Shown here: positions 1-5,567 of the stretch, one piece after another
Layout: each line of letters begins with the position of its first letter
Position numbering within the stretch: position 1 is the stretch's first letter
Origin: Bordetella parapertussis
GTDB lineage: Bacteria > Pseudomonadota > Gammaproteobacteria > Burkholderiales > SG8-41
Direction of reading: 5' to 3'
NCBI GenBank assembly: GCA_945863085.1
Contig: CAMBCD010000155.1
Location: 1-6,526 of the forward strand
DNA length: 6,526 bases
The notes under the pieces: model-generated
The model's input: only the letters and a program-made list of their open reading frames with translations
What the model was told of the DNA's origin: nothing
Database searches by the model: none
Translations under genes and position numbers: made by a program

Positions 1-446
1 GCGCGCCAGCCGCCGACCGTGCTGCGATGGCCCTCTGCATCGCGGTCGCCTTCAAAACCTTCGAGCACGTTGTAACAATCGGCGTAACCTGCCTGCATTG
101 CGAGCATCGCAGCGTTGTGCGAGCGGCCACCGCTACGGCAGATGAACAGCACCGGTGCTTCCGCATCGACTTTTTGCTGCAGTTCCTGCACGAACGCCGG
201 GTTGGGGCGGTTGCCGGGATAGGACAGCATTTCGATTTCGACCGCACCCGGGATGCGCCCGACCCAGTCCCACTCGGCGCGGGTGCGCACATCCACCAGC
301 TGCGCGCCGGGGGTGGATTTCCACAGTTGGTAGGCTTCCTGCGGCAATAACGCGCCGCTGTAAGGCAGGCCCATTTGTCGGGCGCGATCGCGTGCTGCGG
401 CGAGAATCGGGTCGGTTGCGCTGGTGTCGCTCATGGTGTTGGCCAT
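1..446 (-). CDS. Rhodanese-like domain protein, 3' end cut by window edge
   Basis: Single-domain rhodanese homologue; 148 codons are visible and the C-terminus lies beyond position 1. Seen: the substrate-domain signature LVDVRTRAEW (residues about 50-59), then IPGAVEIEM, and the active-site loop CRSGGRSH with catalytic Cys103, followed by GYADCYNVLEGFEGD. Such proteins carry sulfur as a cysteine persulfide and transfer it to acceptors such as cyanide or thiols; the physiological acceptor here is unknown. The loop has the six-residue CRSGGR form typical of sulfurtransferases, not phosphatases. There is no signal peptide, so it is probably cytosolic. ATG at 446 is chosen because an in-frame TGA directly precedes it; ATG at 434 (MSDTS) is an alternative. 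No strong Shine-Dalgarno sequence is visible for either. The gene is divergent from glnA across about 305 bp. Family assignment is firm; specific function is not. Confidence 0.93.
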   Translation of the reverse strand, partial: MANTMSDTSATDPILAAARDRARQMGLPYSGALLPQEAYQLWKSTPGAQLVDVRTRAEWDWVGRIPGAVEIEMLSYPGNRPNPAFVQELQQKVDAEAPVLFICRSGGRSHNAAMLAMQAGYADCYNVLEGFEGDRDAEGHRSTVGGWR

Positions 447-466
447 TCAGGGATGCAGGGCCGGGC

Positions 467-496
467 ATTCTAACCGGGGGTCCAACAGGGTGCCTA
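467..496 (-). promoter_or_regulatory. Candidate sigma70 promoter for the rhodanese gene
   Basis: On the minus strand TAGGCA (496-491, 4/6 to TTGACA) is followed after 18 bp by TAGAAT (472-467, 5/6 to TATAAT), which would start transcription near 460, just upstream of the ATG at 446. It is a consensus match only, in a GC-rich background, so it is tentative. It overlaps the GTGCC/GGCAC inverted repeat at 490-506. Confidence 0.35.
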
Positions 497-506
497 ATGG
501 GGGCAC
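490..506. repeat. Short inverted repeat GTGCC-N7-GGCAC in the divergent control region
   Basis: Perfect 5-bp arms at 490-494 and 502-506 surround a 7-bp centre. Size and symmetry suit a dimeric regulator, but the bases do not fit the NtrC consensus (TGCACCA-N3-TGGTGCA). It lies between the candidate rhodanese promoter and the sigma70-like glnA promoter, so a bound protein could affect either. A chance dyad is quite possible. Confidence 0.3.
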
Positions 507-513
507 AAGGGGG

Positions 514-541
514 TGCACAAGACCGAGGCATGCCCTATAAT
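514..541 (+). promoter_or_regulatory. Candidate sigma70 promoter upstream of glnA (glnAp1-like)
   Basis: A perfect TATAAT at 536-541 is preceded by TGCACA (514-519, 4/6 to TTGACA) with a 16-bp spacer. Predicted start is near 548, giving a leader of about 200 nt. In enteric bacteria glnA has a distal sigma70 promoter and a proximal sigma54 promoter, and this order is the same. A weak NtrC-like dyad (TGCACAAGACCGAGGCA, 514-530, 10 of 14 consensus positions, centre about -143 from the predicted sigma54 start) covers the -35 and spacer, which would allow NtrC repression of this promoter. That last point is inference. Confidence 0.5.
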
Positions 542-560
542 GGGGCGCAGCAGTAGTGAG

Positions 561-577
561 CGCACGATATTGGTGCA
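561..577. promoter_or_regulatory. NtrC-binding site (enhancer) for glnA
   Basis: CGCACGATATTGGTGCA matches the NtrC dyad TGCACCA-N3-TGGTGCA at 12 of 14 specified positions, with a perfect right half. Its centre (569) lies about 96 bp upstream of the start predicted for the sigma54 promoter at 639-654, the normal range for NtrC enhancers. The presence of ntrC itself 3.5 kb downstream supports the reading. Confidence 0.7.
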
Positions 578-628
578 TTCTTTGGGGGGGGCTGGATAAA
601 ATTCCATTCTGATTCAAATGGATAGTGA

Positions 629-645
629 TGCACCGCCTTGGTACA
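629..645. promoter_or_regulatory. Second NtrC-like dyad overlapping the sigma54 -24 element
   Basis: TGCACCGCCTTGGTACA also matches the NtrC consensus at 12 of 14 positions, but its right half is the same DNA as the -24 element (TTGGTACA) of the sigma54 promoter, with centre near -28. Part of the match is explained because TGGCAC (sigma54) resembles TGGTGCA (NtrC half-site). The left half TGCACC is independent of the promoter. If bound, it would compete with RNA polymerase. Confidence 0.4.
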
Positions 646-654
646 CATCCTGCT
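639..654 (+). promoter_or_regulatory. Sigma54 (RpoN) promoter of glnA (glnAp2-like)
   Basis: TGGTACACATCCTGCT fits the consensus TGGCACG-N4-TTGCW with the invariant GG (640-641) and GC (652-653) separated by exactly 10 bp. Mismatches are C to T in the -24 box, A for the G that follows it, and C for the first T of the -12 box. Predicted start is about 665, giving an 87-nt leader. An NtrC dyad lies about 96 bp upstream of the start. The 63 bp between enhancer and promoter includes an AT-rich stretch (about 595-625) with a small inverted repeat (TCCATT 603-608, AATGGA 617-622) that could help looping; no convincing IHF site was seen. Confidence 0.75.
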
Positions 655-672
655 GAATAGGGTCGCCGGAAC

Positions 673-715
673 AAATTTATATCCCGAATTTAAATCCTGA
701 ATTTAAATCCTGAAT
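673..715. repeat. Tandem 13-bp repeat (about 3.3 copies) in the glnA leader
   Basis: Two identical units GAATTTAAATCCT (686-698 and 699-711) follow one diverged unit AAATTTATATCCC (673-685) and precede a partial GAAT (712-715). Each perfect unit contains the palindrome ATTTAAAT. The array begins about 9 nt after the predicted sigma54 start and ends about 26 nt before the Shine-Dalgarno, so it would be transcribed. It stands out as AT-rich in a GC-rich window. Possible roles are an unstructured or A/U-rich leader segment, an upstream activating element, or replication slippage with no role. Confidence 0.85.
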
Positions 716-751
716 CCCCCTTTAATCATTAGCAATCGTTAGGAGAGTTAG

Positions 752-2164
752 ATGGGAAGCGCAACCGATGTCATGAAGATGCTCAAGGACAACGAAGTCA
801 AATTCGTTGACCTGCGGTTTACCGACACCCGCGGCAAGGAACAGCATGTGTCCGTGCCGACCAAGATGTTCGGCGAAGACAAGTTCACCGACGGTCATGC
901 ATTTGACGGTTCGTCGATTGCCGGCTGGAAGGGCATTGAAGCTTCGGACATGCTGCTGATGCCGGATCCGGGCAGCGTGCGCATGGATCCGTTTACCGAC
1001 GAAGCGACGATGATCCTGACCTGCGACGTGGTTGAGCCGTCGGACGGCAAGGGTTACGACCGTGATCCGCGCTCGATCGCCAAACGCGGCGAGGCTTATC
1101 TCAAATCGTCCGGCATCGGCGACACCGCCTACTTCGGTCCCGAACCCGAATTCTTCATTTTTGATTCGGTGACCTGGAACATCGACATGTCGGGTTCGAT
1201 GGTCAAGGTGAAAAGCTCCGAAGCGGCGTGGTCTTCCGGTGAAGACATGGAGGGCGGCAACATGGGGCACCGCCCCGCGATCAAGGGCGGCTATTTCCCG
1301 GTGCCGCCGGTGGATTCGCTGCAGGACATCCGCTCCGCGATGTGCCTCGCGCTCGAAGAGCAGGGCGTACCGGTTGAAGTCCATCACCATGAGGTGGCGG
1401 CGCCCGGCCAGTGCGAGATCGGCACCATGTTTACCAGCCTGGTCAAACGTGCCGACTGGAACCAGATCCTCAAGTACACCGTGCACAATGTTGCGCACTC
1501 CTACGGCAAAACGGCGACCTTCATGCCGAAGCCGATCGTTGGCGACAACGGTTCCGGCATGCATGTGCACCAGTCCGTGTGGAAGGGCGGCCAGAACCTG
1601 TTCAGCGGCAATGGTTACGCCGGGCTGTCTGAACTCGCGCTGTTCTACATCGGCGGCATCATCAAACATGCCCGTGCGCTGAACGCGATCACCAATCCGG
1701 GCACCAATTCCTACAAGCGGCTGGTGCCGGGTTTTGAGGCTCCGATCAACCTCGCCTATTCCGCGAAAAACCGGTCGGCATCGATCCGCATCCCGTACGT
1801 TGCCAGCCCGAAGGCACGCCGTATCGAAGTGCGTTTCCCGGATCCGACGGCAAATCCGTACCTGGCGTTCACCGCCATGCTGATGGCGGGCCTCGACGGT
1901 ATCCAGAACAAGATCCATCCTGGCGATGCCGTCGACAAGAACCTGTACGACCTGCCGCCGGAAGAAGCGAAGAAAGTACCGAACGTCTGCTCTTCGCTCG
2001 ACCAGGCACTGGAGTATCTGGACAAGGATCGAGAGTTCCTGACCCGCGGTGGTGTGTTCTCCAATGAAATGATCGACGCTTACATCGCGTTGAAAATGGA
2101 GGAGGTCACGGCATTCCGCATGACCACGCATCCGCTCGAGTTCCAGCTCTACTACAGCCTCTGA
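752..2164 (+). CDS. glnA: Glutamine synthetase, type I (GSI-beta, adenylylatable)
   Basis: Glutamine synthetase makes glutamine from glutamate, ammonia and ATP in the cytosol as a dodecamer. The 470-residue length is normal for the family. Seen: N-terminal beta-grasp domain with FDGSSIAGW (51-59, Asp52), metal-binding EPEFF (Glu131, Glu133), [12 protein letters not shown] (Glu214, Glu222), the ATP-site block [16 protein letters not shown] (260-275, His271), the flap loop [17 protein letters not shown] (315-331, Glu329), substrate and phosphate arginines in NRSASIRIP (Arg341, Arg346), and [10 protein letters not shown] (Glu359, Arg361). [10 protein letters not shown] places the adenylylation tyrosine at Tyr399, so GlnE control is expected. 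The start is fixed by AGGAG at 741-745, 6 nt before ATG. Upstream lie a sigma54 promoter with an NtrC site and a sigma70-like promoter; downstream is an intrinsic terminator. Nothing is truncated or missing. Confidence 0.99.
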   Translation: MGSATDVMKMLKDNEVKFVDLRFTDTRGKEQHVSVPTKMFGEDKFTDGHAFDGSSIAGWKGIEASDMLLMPDPGSVRMDPFTDEATMILTCDVVEPSDGKGYDRDPRSIAKRGEAYLKSSGIGDTAYFGPEPEFFIFDSVTWNIDMSGSMVKVKSSEAAWSSGEDMEGGNMGHRPAIKGGYFPVPPVDSLQDIRSAMCLALEEQGVPVEVHHHEVAAPGQCEIGTMFTSLVKRADWNQILKYTVHNVAHSYGKTATFMPKPIVGDNGSGMHVHQSVWKGGQNLFSGNGYAGLSELALFYIGGIIKHARALNAITNPGTNSYKRLVPGFEAPINLAYSAKNRSASIRIPYVASPKARRIEVRFPDPTANPYLAFTAMLMAGLDGIQNKIHPGDAVDKNLYDLPPEEAKKVPNVCSSLDQALEYLDKDREFLTRGGVFSNEMIDAYIALKMEEVTAFRMTTHPLEFQLYYSL

Positions 2165-2180
2165 TCGCATGCGCCTCGGC

Positions 2181-2208
2181 AAAAGGGCGGGCGGGTGCCC
2201 GCCTTTTT
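2181..2208 (+). terminator. Rho-independent terminator after glnA
   Basis: A perfect 7-bp GC stem, GGCGGGC (2186-2192) with GCCCGCC (2197-2203), closes a GGGT loop and is followed by T5 and then GTTTT. The A-run at 2181-2184 lets the stem extend by A-U pairs (with a G-U at 2185/2204), so it may also work in the other direction. It starts 17 nt after the glnA stop and should uncouple most glnA transcription from the downstream genes. Confidence 0.92.
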
Positions 2209-2223
2209 GTTTTCCCGGCGTAA

Positions 2224-2252
2224 TTGCGAAATTTTCTTTACTGACATAGACT
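2224..2252 (+). promoter_or_regulatory. Weak sigma70 promoter candidate upstream of the DUF4124 gene
   Basis: TTGCGA (2224-2229) and TAGACT (2247-2252), each 4/6 to consensus, are separated by 17 bp in a locally AT-rich stretch after the glnA terminator. A promoter is expected somewhere here because the terminator precedes the next gene. Other pairings in the stretch (for example TTTACT 2237-2242 with TAATAC 2261-2266) score about as well, so the exact site is uncertain. Confidence 0.3.
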
Positions 2253-2347
2253 TAGCCCTCTAATACTCATGCTGCAAGTCAACCACACGGATGCTGTTCC
2301 CGTTGGAAGAAATGCCAGCCTTTGTGCGGGATCAACCAGGGCTAAAC

Positions 2348-2833
2348 ATGCGTTTGTTCACGCTTTTGTTCACGTCATCGCTGCTGTTGCTGGGAATTGC
2401 CGGTCCGGCCCGGGCCGATATCTGGGAGTGCGTCGACAGCAGCGGCAACAAGCGGTTTACCAACGTCAAGGCGGAGGCGGCCGGCTGCAAGCCGATGAAC
2501 CTGCCGCCGGTATCGAGCGTGCCTGCGCCCAAGCCGGCAATCAAGGGCGACGCCAAACCGCAGGCTGCCCCGGGCAATTTCCCCAAGGTCGATGCGCCGA
2601 CTCAGCAGCAGCGCGACAGCGACCGGCGCAAGATTCTCGAACAGGAGCTTGCCAACGAGCAGAAACTGCTCGATCAGGCGAAAAAAGATCTTGCGGAGCA
2701 GGAGGCTACCCGCCTCGGCAGCGAGCGCAATTACCAGCGCGTGCTGGAGCGTCTCGAACCTTTCAAGAAAAAAGTGACTTTGCACGAGAACAACGTCACC
2801 AACCTGCGCAAGGAATTATCCACGCTGCGTTAG
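2348..2833 (+). CDS. Exported DUF4124-type protein with C-terminal coiled coil, function unknown
   Basis: 161 residues from the chosen start. Seen: a signal peptide (residues 1-23; short basic N-end MR, a hydrophobic core and an ARA cleavage site), then a short domain IWECVDSSGNKRFTN with Cys28 and a second Cys47, resembling DUF4124 (a small beta domain with a W/C-V-D-x-x-G core). A Pro/Ala-rich linker follows (about 52-84), then a charged helical region rich in Glu, Gln, Lys and Leu (about 85-161) that looks like a coiled coil. The start at 2348 is preferred over ATG 2291 because the longer form would put 19 mainly polar residues before the signal peptide; the ribosome binding site (AGGG at 2337-2340) is weak. 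The product is probably periplasmic. It lies between glnA and ntrB; I recall this position for such genes in betaproteobacteria, but a role in nitrogen control has no evidence in the sequence. Confidence 0.85.
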   Translation: MRLFTLLFTSSLLLLGIAGPARADIWECVDSSGNKRFTNVKAEAAGCKPMNLPPVSSVPAPKPAIKGDAKPQAAPGNFPKVDAPTQQQRDSDRRKILEQELANEQKLLDQAKKDLAEQEATRLGSERNYQRVLERLEPFKKKVTLHENNVTNLRKELSTLR

Positions 2834-2851
2834 CCGGTCCGGCGACGCGCA

Positions 2852-2878
2852 GCCGCGCAAATACCGCCTCGGCGCGGC
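2852..2878. repeat. Inverted repeat after the DUF4124 gene
   Basis: GCCGCGC (2852-2858) and GCGCGGC (2872-2878) are perfect 7-bp arms around a 13-nt loop, 19 nt after the stop codon. No T-run follows (the next bases are GTTTCCTTCCC), so it is not a canonical intrinsic terminator. It could stabilise the 3' end of the upstream mRNA or cause pausing. Confidence 0.45.
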
Positions 2879-2922
2879 GTTTCCTTCCCGCTTTCCCCCC
2901 CGTAGTGACGACCCCATGGCCG

Positions 2923-2962
2923 CATGGGCGTGCTGGCGTGTTTTTTGCTCCAGCACGGCATG
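2923..2962. repeat. Inverted repeat enclosing the sigma54-like element before ntrB
   Basis: Perfect 8-bp arms CGTGCTGG (2929-2936) and CCAGCACG (2950-2957) surround a 13-nt loop containing six T. Outer arms CATG (2923-2926 and 2959-2962) extend the symmetry across a small asymmetric bulge. The T-run is inside the loop and does not follow the stem, so it is a poor terminator. In read-through RNA the hairpin would end 10 nt before the ntrB ATG and could hide the initiation region. Confidence 0.6.
2934..2949 (+). promoter_or_regulatory. Candidate sigma54 promoter of ntrBC
   Basis: TGGCGTGTTTTTTGCT matches TGGCACG-N4-TTGCW at 10 of 12 specified positions, with GG (2935-2936) and GC (2947-2948) exactly 10 bp apart and a T-rich spacer. 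Predicted start is about 2960, only 13 nt before the ntrB ATG. No good NtrC dyad was found within about 200 bp upstream, only a half-site TGCACGA at 2781-2787, so activation would need a weak or distant site. The sequence match is good; activity is inference. Confidence 0.5.
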
Positions 2963-2972
2963 AACTGATGCC

Positions 2973-4103
2973 ATGAGCACCGCGGCGCTGAACGGGCTTG
3001 ATCTGCTCGCGACCGCGGTGGTGGTGGTCGATGACAAACAAGCCGTGCTCTACATGAACCCTGCTGCGGAAAATCTTTTCGAGGCATCGAATACCAATGT
3101 ATCCGGGCTGACGCTCGAGCGGCTGTTCGGCGACAACGCCGTCCTTGCCGCCGCGATCAGCTACGCGCATGCCAACAACTGCAGTTATACCGAGCATGAA
3201 CTGGAGTTTGCGATCAATGGCCGCTTGCGGCTGAATCTGGCCTGCACGGTGAGCCCGACCGAACGCGGTCCTGCTGCCAGCGGCACCCTGCTTGAATTCC
3301 GCCAGATCGACCAGCAGCTGCGCGTCGAACGCGAGGCGAGGCTGCTCGAACAAAGCCAGGCGCATCGCGAGCTGATCCGCAACCTGGCGCATGAAATCAA
3401 GAATCCGCTGGGCGGCATCCGCGGTGCAGCGCAACTGCTGGATCGCGAGCTGGAGCGGCCGGCGCTGCATGAATACACGCAGGTCATCATCAAGGAATCC
3501 GACCGGCTGCAGTCGCTGATGGATCGCCTGCTGACGCCGCACCGGCTGCCCTTGCCGGGGCCGGTGAACATCCATGAAGTGCTGGAACGGGTGCGCAGCG
3601 TGATCCTCGCCGAATTTCCCGGCATCATCGTGCGCCGTGACTACGACACCAGCATGCCCGTACTGACCGGCGACCGTGAGCAGCTGATACAGGTCGTGCT
3701 CAACATCACGCGCAACGCGGCGCAGGCGATCAAGAGTGTCGGCAAGGAAGGCGGGAAAGAGGGTGGTAAAGAAGGTGGAAAAGGCGGCGCCAGCGGCGAG
3801 ATCCGGCTGAAGACGCGCATTGCCCGCCAGGTCACGCTGGCGCGCCGCCGTTTCCGCCATGCCGTGCAGGTGGAGATCAGCGACAACGGCCCCGGTATTC
3901 CCGAAGACATGCGCGCGCGTGTGTTCCAGCCGCTGATTTCGGGCCGCGAAGGCGGCAGCGGCCTTGGCCTGACCATCGCACACAATTTTGTCACACAGCA
4001 TCACGGCTCGATCACTTTCGAAAGCGCGCCCGGCAAAACCTGTTTCACATTGCTGCTTCCGGTGCAGGATGACCCGCGCGGGCCGCGGGCGGCGGAGCGT
4101 TGA
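2973..4103 (+). CDS. ntrB (glnL): Nitrogen regulation sensor histidine kinase/phosphatase NtrB
   Basis: Cytosolic kinase that phosphorylates NtrC, and removes its phosphate when PII signals nitrogen sufficiency (known for the family). 376 residues, slightly longer than enteric NtrB. Seen: N-terminal PAS domain (about 8-110) with VVVVDDKQAVLYMNPAAENL, no membrane segment, the H-box NLAHEIKNPLGGIRGAAQLL with phospho-acceptor His140, the N-box LNITRNAAQAI (about 243-253), the G1 box ISDNGPGIP (Asp304), and the G2 segment GREGGSGLGL. Between the N-box and the next strand is a low-complexity insertion, (GKEG)3-GKGG at 257-272, where enteric NtrB has a short GPEGG turn. ATG 2973 is the first start after an in-frame TGA at 2961; no clear Shine-Dalgarno is present. 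ntrC follows 53 bp later, so the two are probably co-transcribed. Confidence 0.97.
   Translation: MSTAALNGLDLLATAVVVVDDKQAVLYMNPAAENLFEASNTNVSGLTLERLFGDNAVLAAAISYAHANNCSYTEHELEFAINGRLRLNLACTVSPTERGPAASGTLLEFRQIDQQLRVEREARLLEQSQAHRELIRNLAHEIKNPLGGIRGAAQLLDRELERPALHEYTQVIIKESDRLQSLMDRLLTPHRLPLPGPVNIHEVLERVRSVILAEFPGIIVRRDYDTSMPVLTGDREQLIQVVLNITRNAAQAIKSVGKEGGKEGGKEGGKGGASGEIRLKTRIARQVTLARRRFRHAVQVEISDNGPGIPEDMRARVFQPLISGREGGSGLGLTIAHNFVTQHHGSITFESAPGKTCFTLLLPVQDDPRGPRAAER
3741..3788 (+). repeat. Four-unit 12-bp coding repeat (GKEG) in ntrB
   Basis: Four consecutive 12-bp units begin at 3741, 3753, 3765 and 3777. They encode GKEG, GKEG, GKEG and GKGG. The first two differ at all four third codon positions yet encode the same residues, so the peptide repeat is clearer than the DNA repeat. 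It lies in the loop after the kinase N-box, ahead of the strand beginning GEIRLKTR. Confidence 0.9.
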
Positions 4104-4144
4104 TGACCGTATTTAATGGCTGTGTCCAGCCACCATATTTATGA
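4103..4144 (+). other. Possible 13-codon ORF overlapping the ntrB stop codon
   Basis: The ntrB stop TGA shares its A with an ATG (TGATG) that opens MTVFNGCVQPPYL and stops at TGA 4142-4144. The geometry suits translational coupling. It covers the small hairpin TGGCTG/CAGCCA (4117-4122, 4127-4132; 4-nt loop). There is no independent evidence that it is translated. Confidence 0.2.
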
Positions 4145-4179
4145 CTGCGAAACCACATGAAACCTGTCTGGATTATTGA
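4141..4179 (+). other. Possible 12-codon ORF running across the ntrC start
   Basis: ATG at 4141 overlaps the stop of the preceding 13-codon ORF (ATGA) and encodes MTAKPHETCLDY, stopping at 4177-4179, inside ntrC in another frame. Ribosomes ending here could fall back about 20 nt to the ntrC ATG at 4157, which lacks a visible Shine-Dalgarno. Speculative. Confidence 0.15.
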
Positions 4180-5557
4180 CGACGATCGTTCGATACGCTG
4201 GGTGTTCGAAAAAGCCCTGACCCGCGAGAACATCGCATTCAAGGCGTTTGCCTCGGCGCGCGAAGCGCTGGCGGCGCTGGAGGATGAAGTGCCGCAGGTC
4301 GTGGTCAGCGACATCCGCATGCCGGGCGAGTCCGGCCTCGAATTGCTGCAGCAGGCCAAATTGCGCCATCCCTCGCTGCCGGTGATCATCATGACCGCAT
4401 ATTCCGACCTGGAAAGCGCGGTGACGGCATTCCAGGGCGGGGCCTACGAATACCTGCCCAAACCCTTTGACGTCGACCATGCCGTCGAGTTGATCCGCCG
4501 CGCGATGGACGAGAGCGTGCGCCAGGATACGTCCGGTGAAGTCAGCGAGGCGGTACCGGAAATCCTCGGCCAGGCGCCGGCGATGCAGGAGGTGTTCCGC
4601 GCCATAGGCCGGCTGTCGCAGTCGCATGCCACGGTGATGATCACCGGCGAGTCGGGCACCGGCAAGGAACTGGTGGCCAGCGCGTTGCACCGCCACAGCC
4701 CCCGTGCCGGAAGGCCGTTCATCGCAATCAACACCGCGGCGATCCCCAAGGAGCTGCTGGAGTCGGAATTGTTCGGCCACGAGCGCGGTGCGTTTACCGG
4801 TGCGCAGAACATGCGCCGCGGGCGTTTCGAGCAGGCCGAGGGCGGCACGCTGTTCCTCGATGAAATCGGCGACATGCCGCAGGAACTGCAGACGCGGCTG
4901 CTGCGGGTGCTCTCCGACGGTAATTTCTACCGCGTCGGCGGACACCAGCCGATCAAGGCCAATGTACGTGTCATCGCGGCGACCCACCAGGACCTTGAGG
5001 CGCGGGTCAAGCAGGGACTGTTCCGCGAAGACCTGTTTCACCGTTTGAATGTCATCCGCCTGCGGCTGCCGGCCCTGCGCGAGCGGCGCGAGGACATCCC
5101 GCTGCTGGCAAAGTATTTCCTGCAGAAAAGCGCGCGCGATCTTGGCGTCGAATCCAAGCGCCTGGCCGAGGCCACGCTCAAGTACATCGCCGTGCAGGAG
5201 TTGCCGGGCAATGTGCGGCAACTGGAAAACCTCTGCCACTGGCTGACGGTGATGGCGCCTGCGGCGACCATTGAGGTCAAGGATCTGCCGCCGGAGATGC
5301 GTGCGCAGTCCACGGTGGCCGGTGCGGAGGACTGGGTGTCCGCGCTGGGACGGGAGGCCGAGTTGCGGCTGCATCGCGGCGAGTCCGGCATCATGGAAGA
5401 GCTGACCCACCAGTTCGAAAAAGTGCTGATCCTCAAGGCACTGGCGCAGACCGGCGGGCGGCGCATTGAAGCCGCGCAACTGCTCGGCCTCGGTCGCAAC
5501 ACGCTGACGCGCAAGATCCAGGAGTTGAAGATAGAAGCAGGGCGCGGCGAAGAATGA
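4157..5557 (+). CDS. ntrC (glnG): Nitrogen regulation response regulator NtrC (sigma54 activator)
   Basis: 466 residues, normal length. Three domains are seen. The receiver (about 1-120) has the acidic pocket Asp8-Asp10, phosphorylation site Asp52 in SDIRMPG, Thr80 and Lys102. The AAA+ sigma54-interaction domain (about 136-370) has Walker A GESGTGKE (164-171), the sigma54-contacting GAFTGA loop (211-216), Walker B TLFLDEIGD (Asp235, Glu236) and the arginine-rich REDLFHRLNVIRLRLP segment. The C-terminal Fis-type helix-turn-helix (about 418-457) includes GGRRIEAAQLLGLGRNTLTRKI. NtrC-P oligomers bind upstream dyads and hydrolyse ATP to open sigma54 promoters; glnA upstream has such a site. ATG 4157 gives the standard MKPVWIIDDD N-terminus; no clear Shine-Dalgarno precedes it, so translation may depend on coupling from ntrB. 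All key residues are present. Confidence 0.98.
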   Translation: MKPVWIIDDDRSIRWVFEKALTRENIAFKAFASAREALAALEDEVPQVVVSDIRMPGESGLELLQQAKLRHPSLPVIIMTAYSDLESAVTAFQGGAYEYLPKPFDVDHAVELIRRAMDESVRQDTSGEVSEAVPEILGQAPAMQEVFRAIGRLSQSHATVMITGESGTGKELVASALHRHSPRAGRPFIAINTAAIPKELLESELFGHERGAFTGAQNMRRGRFEQAEGGTLFLDEIGDMPQELQTRLLRVLSDGNFYRVGGHQPIKANVRVIAATHQDLEARVKQGLFREDLFHRLNVIRLRLPALRERREDIPLLAKYFLQKSARDLGVESKRLAEATLKYIAVQELPGNVRQLENLCHWLTVMAPAATIEVKDLPPEMRAQSTVAGAEDWVSALGREAELRLHRGESGIMEELTHQFEKVLILKALAQTGGRRIEAAQLLGLGRNTLTRKIQELKIEAGRGEE

Positions 5558-5567
5558 GAACGGCGGC

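Noticed and set aside
502..517. Possible extra sigma54 promoter (GGCAC ... TGCA)
   Set aside because: The GG to GC spacing is 11 bp, not the required 10.
155..556. Plus-strand open frame of 133 codons across the rhodanese gene and control region
   Set aside because: The minus strand carries a clear rhodanese with its CRSGGRS loop; the plus frame would run through the glnA promoter region and has no recognisable features.
722..2182. Open frame of 486 codons on the minus strand opposite glnA
   Set aside because: It mirrors a certain glnA gene; in high-GC coding DNA the opposite strand often lacks stops. The translation shows no recognisable family and has shadow-type composition (rich in His, Arg, Gly, Ala).
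2797..2810. CACCA-N3-TG sequence as an NtrC site for the ntrB promoter
   Set aside because: Only the left half fits; the right half (TGCGCA) departs from TGGTGCA, and it is inside coding sequence.
2923..2962. Inverted repeat before ntrB as an intrinsic terminator
   Set aside because: The T-run is in the loop, not after the stem, so it lacks the terminator layout.
2269..2976. Plus-strand 235-codon frame overlapping the DUF4124 gene
   Set aside because: The alternative frame at 2348-2833 has a signal peptide and a recognisable domain; the longer frame is rich in Arg, Gly and Ala and has neither.
2796..4004. Open frame of 402 codons on the minus strand opposite ntrB
   Set aside because: Same shadow effect; the plus strand encodes a complete NtrB with all kinase boxes.
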